DNA of 43,569 nt, taken from IMG/VR virus record IMGVR_UViG_3300043673_000017, positions 1-43,569 of that record; one strand, 5' to 3'. The stretch comes from a virus. The notes beneath the pieces are model-generated. The model was not told the origin of the DNA, did no database searches, and saw nothing but the letters and a program-made list of their open reading frames with translations. Below are positions 19,298 to 26,353 of the stretch, one piece after another. Every line of letters begins with the position of its first letter. The first letter of the stretch is position 1. The position numbers and the translations under genes are program-made.

Positions 19298-19419
19298 TTC
19301 TTTCTCGCCGCTCTCTTCCGCTCAATCTTGCGCTCGCCGTAGTGTTCGGCCTTGTTGGGGGTCTTCACCTTGAGGCCATGCGTTTTGAGTCCGTCGCCAT
19401 CGATTCGCTTCTTCGTCAT
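19294..19419 (-). CDS. Small basic protein (41 aa)
   Basis: The frame reads MTKKRIDGDGLKTHG and ends KIERKRAARKK. An AGGAG sits 6 bp before ATG 19419. The stop overlaps the GTG of the 415-aa gene (GTGA). About 17 of 41 residues are Lys, Arg or His. A terminator lies just upstream of it, so it probably has a separate promoter or depends on read-through. Function unknown; nucleic-acid binding is plausible. Confidence 0.65.
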   Translation of the reverse strand: MTKKRIDGDGLKTHGLKVKTPNKAEHYGERKIERKRAARKK

Positions 19420-19431
19420 GCTTCACTCCTC

Positions 19432-19475
19432 AAAAAAGATGGGCAGAGGGCAATAAAACTTTGCCACCTGCCCAT
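19432..19475 (-). terminator. Rho-independent terminator after the capsid/decoration genes
   Basis: On the minus strand, ATGGGCAG at the 5' arm pairs with CTGCCCAT, with a second inner stem GGCAA/TTGCC, followed by CTTTTTT. It lies 20 bp past the stop of the gene at 19495-20091 and just before the 41-aa gene. Confidence 0.8.
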
Positions 19476-19494
19476 GAGCCGCTTTACAGACTGT

Positions 19495-20091
19495 TTACAG
19501 TTGCGAGACCAGAGCCCCGAACTGAATGAGTTCCGCTGAAAGATTCGTGGTGTCGGCAACGATCCCCGAAGCCGCTGCCGCAGTCACGGTAAGGGTTGCC
19601 GGGGTGCCACCTGTGCCCGAAATAGTTGCTGTTGGCGCCGAGGTGTAGCCCTGCCCAAAACTGGTGATCTTGATGGAAATCGTGGTCGCAGTGAGAACGG
19701 TAACCGTTCCGGCCGCCCCTGAACCGCCGCCGCCCGAGAAGACGATCGGAACCACGGTTGCCGGCGTCATGCCGATGCCCGCCGCGTTCTGGACGATGGT
19801 GGCGATTCCCTGTTTGCCTGATGCCATCCAGAGCGCCGTCCAGCCCGACTGCGTGGGAGACGGAGCTCCTGCACGCACATTCAGATTGCCAACCGCTGTC
19901 GGCACAAAGCGCACCGAGTAGTTGCCGCTCAGCGTCGTGCAGTCGGACGGGAAACTGATGTACTCGTTCGCGCCCGGATTGTAGACCACATCCCCGTTTG
20001 CCAGCGAGTAAGACGCAGGGCCGGAAGCGTACAACACTGCCGGCCTGAATTCGCCAACTTGCGCGGATTGGTAGACGTATGCTGTGTTCAT
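19495..20091 (-). CDS. Gly/Thr-rich virion protein, capsid decoration type
   Basis: This 198-aa beta-rich protein starts four bases after the preceding stop. The first 90 residues (FRPAVLYASGPASYSLANGD) look like a compact particle domain. The C-terminal half is Gly/Thr/Ala-rich (FSGGGGSGAAGTVTVLTATT; GQGYTSAPTATISGTGGTPA), the same type of insert as in the 279-aa and 415-aa neighbours. It follows the major capsid gene and ends before a terminator, fitting a head decoration or fibre. Family not named. Confidence 0.6.
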   Translation of the reverse strand: MNTAYVYQSAQVGEFRPAVLYASGPASYSLANGDVVYNPGANEYISFPSDCTTLSGNYSVRFVPTAVGNLNVRAGAPSPTQSGWTALWMASGKQGIATIVQNAAGIGMTPATVVPIVFSGGGGSGAAGTVTVLTATTISIKITSFGQGYTSAPTATISGTGGTPATLTVTAAAASGIVADTTNLSAELIQFGALVSQL

Positions 20092-20094
20092 CCG

Positions 20095-20934
20095 TTACCC
20101 CTGTCTTACTGGAAGCGCCAGATCCACGCGGACGATAGTCGCAGCCGCCGCAAGGTCAAGAATCTGCCCGATGTAGCCGACGTTGGTTTGCGTGCCGGCA
20201 GCGGTCGTGGTTACAACCCCAGCGGTTACCGCATTGGCTTGCGATCCGGACGCGGTGGCGGCAGCGGTGGTCACCAGCAGCGGGGCAATGCCGAGTTCCT
20301 GAATGACAATCCAACAATTTGCCGTTACCTGAGCCGTTGTGACCGAGCACAGCGCGATTCCTCGCACGTCGGTGACGTTCATCGCGGATGCATCGAGCGA
20401 ACTGATGACGTTCGGGCTGATTGCCATCTGCGCAAGCACTGAGCCGGCGCTTAGTCCGGTAATCTCCGTAAGCCCGAAGGTCGGCACGGAAGTGAAGTTC
20501 GCGCCGGGGAAGGTGAGCTGTACGGCGGTGATGACGCCACCTGAAACCGTCGCCAAGCCAACCGCAGCGGTGCCGCCGGAGGTTGTCGAAGTGATGGTGT
20601 AGGTGCCGTCAGTCGTCGCGCCGGAGCCAGCCGCGGCGAGCTGAAGCTGTCCGACCGTCGAGGGGCGAGCCCAACCAACCGGAGCGCCGTACTTGATGTT
20701 GGCGGCAGTGGCTTGACTCGACACACGCACGAAGCGATAGCGGCCAGTGTTGAGCTTTGCACCAAACTGGACGTTCCACTGCGCGATTTCGGCCAACGTT
20801 GCATCGACGTAATCGCCCTGATGCAGCGTGCCGCCGAGATACGGAATCCCGGTAATGGGATCGGTCATGCCAGTGTCGGAAGTGTAGACCGCCAGAGGTC
20901 CGAGGTAATAGGAGAGTGCGGGTGTCTGTGGCAT
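20095..20934 (-). CDS. Structural protein following the capsid gene
   Basis: This 279-aa protein is read from ATG 20934, which overlaps the capsid gene stop (TAATG) and has AAGGAG 10 bp upstream; a longer frame upstream is a capsid-gene shadow. It begins MPQTPALSYYLGPLAVYTSD, then a Gly/Thr-rich insert (SGATTDGTYTITSTTSGGTA) and an Ala-rich C-terminus with a hydrophobic segment (GYIGQILDLAAAATIVRVDL). Likely a head decoration or minor capsid protein from its coupling to the capsid gene. Confidence 0.65.
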   Translation of the reverse strand: MPQTPALSYYLGPLAVYTSDTGMTDPITGIPYLGGTLHQGDYVDATLAEIAQWNVQFGAKLNTGRYRFVRVSSQATAANIKYGAPVGWARPSTVGQLQLAAAGSGATTDGTYTITSTTSGGTAAVGLATVSGGVITAVQLTFPGANFTSVPTFGLTEITGLSAGSVLAQMAISPNVISSLDASAMNVTDVRGIALCSVTTAQVTANCWIVIQELGIAPLLVTTAAATASGSQANAVTAGVVTTTAAGTQTNVGYIGQILDLAAAATIVRVDLALPVRQG

Positions 20935-22205
20935 TACTGTCCCACTCCTTTGAATCCGTAGATGATCATGCCGTGCGTCGGCTGGTCGCCGTACAGGTTG
21001 GTAGCCAGCTTCAGATAACGGATATTCGAAGAGACGTTGTTTGGAATCGGGTTCTCGCGGATGGTGAAGTTCCATCCCGAGCCCGGCTTCGGCGGCAGCA
21101 TGACCATTGCTTCCGGATCGATGAAGTACAAGGCTTCACCGGGGTCAATTGTGGTGGCCGAAGGAATGTTCGAACCGGTCGGAGAGAGCGTTCCGGCTGC
21201 AACTGAGACGCCGTTGACTTTGAAAGTCGGCGTCAGGAACTTGCTCAACTGCGTGGAACCGCCGGAGCCGTCATAAAACTTGGCGGACGAGACGGAACCG
21301 AAAGCAGCGGGGTTCCCGCCCTGCAGGAAGTTGAACGCGATCGAGGAGGGACAGAGAGGATCTTCGTGAATCTTGATGCCGTTGAAGTCAATCGAGCGCC
21401 AGCCGAAGTCTGTTCCTTCCTTTACATCAAGCTGCATGGTGACGGACTGGGTGCGGAAGGAGGTCGCAACCGCGCCCCATCCGAACGGCCCCACAAATCC
21501 GACTTTAGCCTTGGCGCCGAGAACGGAGAGTTGGGCACATGCTCTTTGGAAGACGGGCCATGTAATCGAGCCGGCGGCGCCGGTTGCAGTCCCGCAATAA
21601 TACGGGGTGGCGTTGTAAGCCTGTCCTGTGACGCCGTTGCGCGTCACGCCGCCGGTGAGGAGGTAGTAGTTGCCGAACGGACCCGGATCGACGCCGTTGT
21701 TGAAAACTTCGTCAAAGCCATTCGAAGACTTGTGGCGGTCGTTATTCACGCCAGCAGTCGAGCCGCCAGGGGAGCCGGAGTTCCACTGCCCATGCTGGTA
21801 GGCGTCCATCTCAACCATCGACTCGAGTCGTTTTGCGAGGCAGTAGTTGTCAATCGCTTCCTGCGAGACAAGCTGAGTATCGCCAGCGGCGTTGTAGAGG
21901 TCGTATTCTGTCGGCTCAACCTCGATGTCCGACTCGTAGAAGCGGATGTCGTACTTCGAGTCGTTGACCATCTGCTTGCGCGTGGGGTTGATGGTCGCGC
22001 CGGGCTCTGTTGCCGAACCGTGAGCGTAATCGTAGATGTAGGGATTGCGAACGCCGGTTCCCTGAAACACGATGTCCATCACGCCTGCTTCGCGCATGAG
22101 CGTCAGGAGGGGGTAGTTCGTGCCGAAACAGTCGGCGACAAACCCCTTCCGGATAAGCTCTCGCGATACGGCGTCTCGTTGGTTATAAAGAGGATCCTGT
22201 GGCAT
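20934..22205 (-). CDS. Major capsid protein, HK97-fold type
   Basis: This 423-aa protein lies between the scaffold-like gene and the decoration genes, in the order portal-scaffold-capsid. The N-terminus (MPQDPLYNQRDAVSRELIRK) is followed by an N-arm and the E-loop-like KQMVNDSKYDIRFYESDIEV. The spine-helix region YNAAGDTQLVSQEAIDNYCL and the C-terminal EALYFIDPEAMVMLPPKP and NIRYLKLATNLYGD match the pattern of large podovirus-type capsid proteins. A Gly-rich surface loop (GQWNSGSPGGSTAGVNND) is near residue 140. Assignment rests on position, length and pattern. Confidence 0.8.
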   Translation of the reverse strand: MPQDPLYNQRDAVSRELIRKGFVADCFGTNYPLLTLMREAGVMDIVFQGTGVRNPYIYDYAHGSATEPGATINPTRKQMVNDSKYDIRFYESDIEVEPTEYDLYNAAGDTQLVSQEAIDNYCLAKRLESMVEMDAYQHGQWNSGSPGGSTAGVNNDRHKSSNGFDEVFNNGVDPGPFGNYYLLTGGVTRNGVTGQAYNATPYYCGTATGAAGSITWPVFQRACAQLSVLGAKAKVGFVGPFGWGAVATSFRTQSVTMQLDVKEGTDFGWRSIDFNGIKIHEDPLCPSSIAFNFLQGGNPAAFGSVSSAKFYDGSGGSTQLSKFLTPTFKVNGVSVAAGTLSPTGSNIPSATTIDPGEALYFIDPEAMVMLPPKPGSGWNFTIRENPIPNNVSSNIRYLKLATNLYGDQPTHGMIIYGFKGVGQ

Positions 22206-22222
22206 TGTGCTTCAGTCCTTTC

Positions 22223-22993
22223 CTACGCTACGTTCCGCGAACCTACTGCTTCGCTGGCGCGTTTCATTGCGCCTGCGATCTTGTCCCGTGTTGAAAGTGT
22301 GGAGAATTCGCGCACGCTTTTCGCATCGCGCGGGGCGGGCATTGCTGGGTAATTCGAGGGCAATCCGCCATTGAGTTCCGGATGTCCGGAGGTGTTGGGG
22401 TGCGCTTCCTGCCACGCCTTGACGGCCTTCTCGCCGACTTCGGCTTCGCGCTTGGCGGTGGCTTCGGCCACTTGAGTGCGCTCCATGTCCGAGAGCTTGT
22501 ACGTCTGTTCCATGTAGTCATGCACCGAGAGGCGAGCGGAAGCTGCCTTATCCGCGAGAGTAGCCGGATCTTCAGGCAGAAATTTTCCTGTGATCCGCTG
22601 GTAGCGGTTCATCTCGTTCATGGTCTGGCCCATCTGGGTAAATCCCTTGGTGATCATGCCGGTCAATTCATCCATCGGATTCTTGGCGGATGAATTGATT
22701 GCAGGGAGATCGGGAATCGTGATGCCGGTGAAACCAGCCTTCTTCACTTCGGCGAGCGCGGCAGTCAGTGCGGCGTTGTTCGCTCGCAACTGCGCATTGG
22801 TGGTTTCATTCAGGCCGAACTTTTCGATGTTGTCGTTGATGACGCGATCGAGTGCCTGCGCGTCTTCCAATTTCTTCTGTGCGGCGGCTTGCGATGCAGT
22901 GAGTTCGCCCTTGAAACCATTCACGATGTCAGCCTTCGCGGTGAGGGTTTCTGCGGGTACTCCGAGTTGCGTCAAAAGTTCTTCGACTGTCAT
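22223..22993 (-). CDS. Putative capsid scaffolding protein
   Basis: This 256-aa acidic/helical protein starts at ATG 22993 with CAGGAG upstream. It has coiled-coil segments (ASQAAAQKKLEDAQALDRVI; AQLRANNAALTAALAEVKKA) and a C-terminal charged tail. It lies directly upstream of the major capsid gene, the usual place of a scaffold that guides procapsid assembly and leaves or is cleaved. No protease catalytic triad was recognised. Confidence 0.65.
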   Translation of the reverse strand: MTVEELLTQLGVPAETLTAKADIVNGFKGELTASQAAAQKKLEDAQALDRVINDNIEKFGLNETTNAQLRANNAALTAALAEVKKAGFTGITIPDLPAINSSAKNPMDELTGMITKGFTQMGQTMNEMNRYQRITGKFLPEDPATLADKAASARLSVHDYMEQTYKLSDMERTQVAEATAKREAEVGEKAVKAWQEAHPNTSGHPELNGGLPSNYPAMPAPRDAKSVREFSTLSTRDKIAGAMKRASEAVGSRNVA

Positions 22994-23004
22994 AAATTCT
23001 CCTG

Positions 23005-23268
23005 TTATTGCTGCGGGGGCGCGGGCGATTGCTGCGGCGCGCTCGGGGCAGCCTGCGAAGATTTTTGGATTGCTTGTACGAGGGAGTTGACGGCGTTGTT
23101 CAAGTCTTCCTGTACGGAAGGGTTCTGCCCCGCGACCTGCTTCAACAGCATCGCAACCTTACCCAGAGTGGTCTGGAGAGGATTGGCCTGCTGTCCTTGC
23201 GACGCATCGCCTCCGCCCCCCGGTTGGGGAGCAGAGGCTTGCGGATTGGGCATTGGGTTGGTTGCCAT
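23005..23268 (-). CDS. Small Pro/Gln-rich protein of the capsid module
   Basis: The 87-aa product has disordered Pro/Gln/Gly-rich ends (PNPQASAPQPGGGGDASQGQ; QQSPAPPQQ) around one amphipathic helix (LQTTLGKVAMLLKQVAGQNP, then VQEDLNNAVNSLVQAIQ). It sits 11 bp before the scaffold gene. Similar small proteins occur next to scaffolds in soil phages; role unknown. Confidence 0.6.
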   Translation of the reverse strand: MATNPMPNPQASAPQPGGGGDASQGQQANPLQTTLGKVAMLLKQVAGQNPSVQEDLNNAVNSLVQAIQKSSQAAPSAPQQSPAPPQQ

Positions 23269-23280
23269 GACGGGCCTGAA

Positions 23281-23391
23281 TTACTTCTTGTGCCCGCGCT
23301 TGTGGCCACGACGCTTGCCACCCTTGTGCTTTTTGCCTTCATGCTTCGAGGTCCCCTTGACCATGAAGCCGTGCGATTTGCCCTTAGCCAT
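23281..23391 (-). CDS. Ultra-basic 36-aa peptide
   Basis: ATG 23391 is preceded by AAGGAG 6 bp upstream, which decides the start; a longer frame through the terminator upstream is not credible. The peptide MAKGKSHGFMVKGTSKHEGK continues with KKHKGGKRRGHKRGHKK: about half the residues are Lys, Arg or His and there is no acidic cluster. It lies between a terminator/repeat element and the scaffold genes. A DNA-condensing or capsid-assembly role is plausible by charge; not shown. Confidence 0.7.
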   Translation of the reverse strand: MAKGKSHGFMVKGTSKHEGKKHKGGKRRGHKRGHKK

Positions 23392-23427
23392 GATGTTTCT
23401 CCTTAGTTGAATTTTTGACGCACGCGC

Positions 23428-23457
23428 AAAAACGGCTCGCGCATTTGCACGAGCCGT
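23428..23457 (-). terminator. Rho-independent terminator/attenuator before the capsid genes
   Basis: Minus strand: ACGGCTCG pairs with CGAGCCGT around a 10-nt loop, followed by TTTT. The 5' arm overlaps the end of repeat copy 2. It separates the portal-side genes from the basic peptide, scaffold and capsid genes and may act as an attenuator. Confidence 0.8.
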
Positions 23458-23493
23458 CTGCATTCCAACCAAAGGTAGGCGCTTCGGAATCTC
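23451..23493 (-). repeat. Bipartite repeat element, copy 2 (overlapping the terminator)
   Basis: The same blocks as at 6241-6277, GAGCCGTCTGCATTCC and AGGCGCTTCGGAATCTC, occur here with a 10-bp spacer instead of 4 bp. On the minus strand GACGGCTC forms the 5' arm of the terminator. Both copies precede a late-gene block. Confidence 0.7.
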
Positions 23494-23511
23494 TAGGTAA
23501 AGACGTTACGG

Positions 23512-23829
23512 CTAGTCCTCTGCTTTGTCAACAACTACATTCTCGAACACTTCATCCGTGAGGCGTTCAAGGTCGCTTCCGATGCGGATTTTGCCCGTCT
23601 GCTCGGTCACAACGGAGTTGATTCCGCCCTGCCCCAGATTCATGCAGAGCACTTTGCCGGTGACTTTGCCCTCGTGTAAACGAGACTGCAGATAAGCCAG
23701 CGCCGCGCCGACGCATTCCCGCTTTTTGAGCGTGATGACTTGGCGATAAGTGACGAACTGCTCCTCGCGCGTGACCTCAATCCCTAGTTCGCGCTCAATC
23801 TCCGGTACGCTCTCGCTCACGTTGACCAT
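23512..23829 (-). CDS. Hypothetical protein between portal and capsid genes
   Basis: This 105-aa protein starts at ATG 23829 with AAGGAG 6 bp upstream. It is mixed alpha/beta (VTREEQFVTYRQVITLKKRE; YLQSRLHEGKVTGKVLCMNL) and acidic at the C-terminus. It lies 8 bp after the portal gene and before the repeat element and terminator, so it is the last gene of the packaging unit. Family not recognised. Confidence 0.65.
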   Translation of the reverse strand: MVNVSESVPEIERELGIEVTREEQFVTYRQVITLKKRECVGAALAYLQSRLHEGKVTGKVLCMNLGQGGINSVVTEQTGKIRIGSDLERLTDEVFENVVVDKAED

Positions 23830-23837
23830 GACTCTCC

Positions 23838-25868
23838 TTAGCTCGTGCTATTCACGACGCGAACATTCCCCGACTTTGATCCTTTTTGTTCTGCGTGACC
23901 TGATTTCTTTCCGCTGGTCGGGCGGCCGCCGCCTTTGCCTTGTCCGGGGCCTTCCTCTGGCGGCGGTTCCAACCCCAGCGCCTTTGTCTTCTTGGCGAGC
24001 GTGGCCTGTACGTCGAGTTTCCATTCGGCGTCGGCGATTTGCTCCTGCTTCCAAGCCTCATGGCGCACATCGTAATCTTCAACGCCTACCTTCTCCATCG
24101 TCCCGGCCATGTCGATAGGAATGTTTTTCTGTAAAAAGAACATCGCCAGCATGCGCTCTTGCTGGTGCGTGATGTTGAGCAACTGAGCGGGAGTATTAAT
24201 GACCTTCAGCTTTTCGCAAAACCACTTCGCGCGCTCCATCTTTGAATGGTTGCTGGCCTTGTCTGAATCTTCGCCGGGAAGATGGGACGGCACGAGCGAA
24301 TTAGGATCGTTGTCGAAGGTTTCGAGCCCAACACCTTCCGGCCCCACCATGTCGGTCAAGTCCTGCACGCTGTAATACTGCGCGATGTTGTACTTCAGCA
24401 TGTTGGCATCTTTGGAGTTCGCCACCCACTGATTAAGCGCAATTCCCTTTGCGACCGGACCCAGATTTTCAAGGAACTTATCCATCGAATCGTCGGACAT
24501 GTTGCCTTTGACTTCACGCATGGAGGAGAGGTCTGTCAGGCCGAGAGTGGCTTTGATTCCCCCGCCTAAAAGCTCCACGCCCTTGAAGTCCGCTTCCTCA
24601 ACCTTGACGCCTTCGGGAATCAGCGAGCGCGTCCATTTAGAAGGGTCGCCCTTGCCGCCAATGCGCATTCCTTGCGCATGGAGCAAGTCGAGCTTGTCCA
24701 TCTGCGTACGTGCTACGCCGGTCGATACGTCATGGCCTAGTGGCGGATCTTTCAATACGGCGAGCACAGTGTTGATGTCGGAGATGCGGTCGCGGCGCGC
24801 CACTTCCAAGCCTTTGACGAGGCCGACCAGCGAGTAGCCAAGCGCCGACCACACCCAGTCGTTCACGTCATGCTGCGTGACTGGGATTTCTCCATGCCAG
24901 TCGAAGGAAGTATCGTCGTAAAGCGGAATCGGGCAGCTCGGGGAAGTGATGACGAGGCGGAGTTGCGGATACATCCTGCAGTCGCCAATCTCCGCTTTTC
25001 TTGACTGCGGTAATCCATTCTGAGGATTGGTCGTGATGAGCAAATCGCCCAGTGACGGAACCTGATAGCCCCAGGTTGCGCCATCGACACCCATCTGCTG
25101 CATGTAGCCGGTTTTGTTTACTGCCAAGTCTCGAATGAACGAATAGCGGATTTCGCAGTAGCGCGTCTCCCAATTGTTGCGATCTTCGCCTGTGAATCTA
25201 AACCGATCGTAAAAGTCGAAGCGCCGCGCCATGCCCAGCGTACCGTATGTCTTCCAGTCGTAGCGGGAGATAGGCTGTAACCACTGCTGGAAGGCGGGGA
25301 ATCGTGCGTGGGCTTCGGCAATCCCCATCGGGCGCACGATTGTCCCCGCATAGCAACCCTGAATGTCGTTATTGGCTGGGATCTGCTCAGGGAGGAATTC
25401 TCTCGGTCCAAGAGGATCAAAGACAATCTTCGATTTCCCCCAACCGAACTTGTCGCGCGAGAATTTCTGCCACTTGTATCCGCGCCCGAGAACTGCCCAT
25501 TGAAGAGCCTTGCGCGACATTGGAACGAACTGCGAATCCCAGAAAATGAATTTGAAGATGTCGTTGTAGAGCGCGACGTTCTTTTTCCACTGCTTCGCCT
25601 TCGAGCCCATCGTGGCAATCTGGCGTAGGTCGGTGATGGTTTCTACGAACGTGCGGATGTCGGGCTGAAGGAGATTTGAAGCTAGATCGCGTTCCTGCCC
25701 GATGCCCATCAGCAGGCGAATGTCATTGTTGAGGTTGGTTATTCCCGGCTGCGACTGGACCCAGGAATCGCCATTTTGAACCAGCTCTGAAATCCATCCA
25801 ACTTTGTATTCGCCGGATGCTTCCCGCGCGGGGCATTGCCATTCAAACACCTTGCTTGAATCGGGCAT
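23838..25868 (-). CDS. Portal protein (podovirus-size)
   Basis: The 676-aa protein forms the dodecameric DNA entry/exit ring at a capsid vertex. It follows TerL and one small gene, the usual order. Its ATG shares a base with the stop of the preceding gene (TGATG). Length and features (FKFIFWDSQFVPMSRKALQW; QHDVNDWVWSALGYSLVGLV, a candidate stem/crown helix; GLTDLSSMREVKGNMSDDSM) fit large podovirus portals. The C-terminus is Gly/Lys/Ser-rich and disordered (GQGKGGGRPTSGKKSGHAEQ), as in many soil-phage portals. Assigned from length, position and general pattern. Confidence 0.8.
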   Translation of the reverse strand: MPDSSKVFEWQCPAREASGEYKVGWISELVQNGDSWVQSQPGITNLNNDIRLLMGIGQERDLASNLLQPDIRTFVETITDLRQIATMGSKAKQWKKNVALYNDIFKFIFWDSQFVPMSRKALQWAVLGRGYKWQKFSRDKFGWGKSKIVFDPLGPREFLPEQIPANNDIQGCYAGTIVRPMGIAEAHARFPAFQQWLQPISRYDWKTYGTLGMARRFDFYDRFRFTGEDRNNWETRYCEIRYSFIRDLAVNKTGYMQQMGVDGATWGYQVPSLGDLLITTNPQNGLPQSRKAEIGDCRMYPQLRLVITSPSCPIPLYDDTSFDWHGEIPVTQHDVNDWVWSALGYSLVGLVKGLEVARRDRISDINTVLAVLKDPPLGHDVSTGVARTQMDKLDLLHAQGMRIGGKGDPSKWTRSLIPEGVKVEEADFKGVELLGGGIKATLGLTDLSSMREVKGNMSDDSMDKFLENLGPVAKGIALNQWVANSKDANMLKYNIAQYYSVQDLTDMVGPEGVGLETFDNDPNSLVPSHLPGEDSDKASNHSKMERAKWFCEKLKVINTPAQLLNITHQQERMLAMFFLQKNIPIDMAGTMEKVGVEDYDVRHEAWKQEQIADAEWKLDVQATLAKKTKALGLEPPPEEGPGQGKGGGRPTSGKKSGHAEQKGSKSGNVRVVNSTS

Positions 25869-26329
25869 CAGTTCGTACCAAGAATCCGGGGGTTTTCGAG
25901 TGTGACTTCGGCGGCGCTTTTGGTCGCGTCGTACTTCTCGGCGGCGATGCAGACTTCGACGCGCTTGCGGGCCTCAACTGCTGAGTCGTAGAAGTGATCC
26001 ATGGAGGCGATGAGGCTTTCATTGATAGCGCGATTCCACGGGTCTAGCGTTGAATTTCGTGCTCGGATGTCGTCTTTGATAGCCTGCCGGAAAGGGCGTT
26101 CGGCTTCGAGTCTGCGGAGGCTGGTTTCCTCGCGGTCGCGCAGGGATTGCTCGCGGAAGCGGTCCGACCACTTTTCTATGTCTTTGGCGTGGAGGAGCGT
26201 TATTGCCTCGTACCGGACCCCGAGGACCGACGGGCTACTTCCTTCCGGCGCAAAGCCCAAGATCCTCTTTGTATCTAAATCCCGAAAGACTACCGTTCTT
26301 TCTTTAGGGCCAAGCTGGACGTTGGGCAC
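25868..26329 (-). CDS. Hypothetical helical protein between TerL and portal
   Basis: About 153 aa if started at GTG 26329 (VPNVQLGPKERTVVF); a TTG at 26353 directly after the TerL stop would add 8 residues. The N-terminal third is beta-like, the rest highly charged helix (EETSLRRLEAERPFRQAIKD), with EARKRVEVCIAAEKYD near the end. The stop overlaps the portal ATG. No family recognised. Position suggests a packaging or portal-linked role. Confidence 0.6.
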   Translation of the reverse strand: MPNVQLGPKERTVVFRDLDTKRILGFAPEGSSPSVLGVRYEAITLLHAKDIEKWSDRFREQSLRDREETSLRRLEAERPFRQAIKDDIRARNSTLDPWNRAINESLIASMDHFYDSAVEARKRVEVCIAAEKYDATKSAAEVTLENPRILGTN

Positions 26330-26353
26330 GAAGGAAGTGTAACACCACCACAA

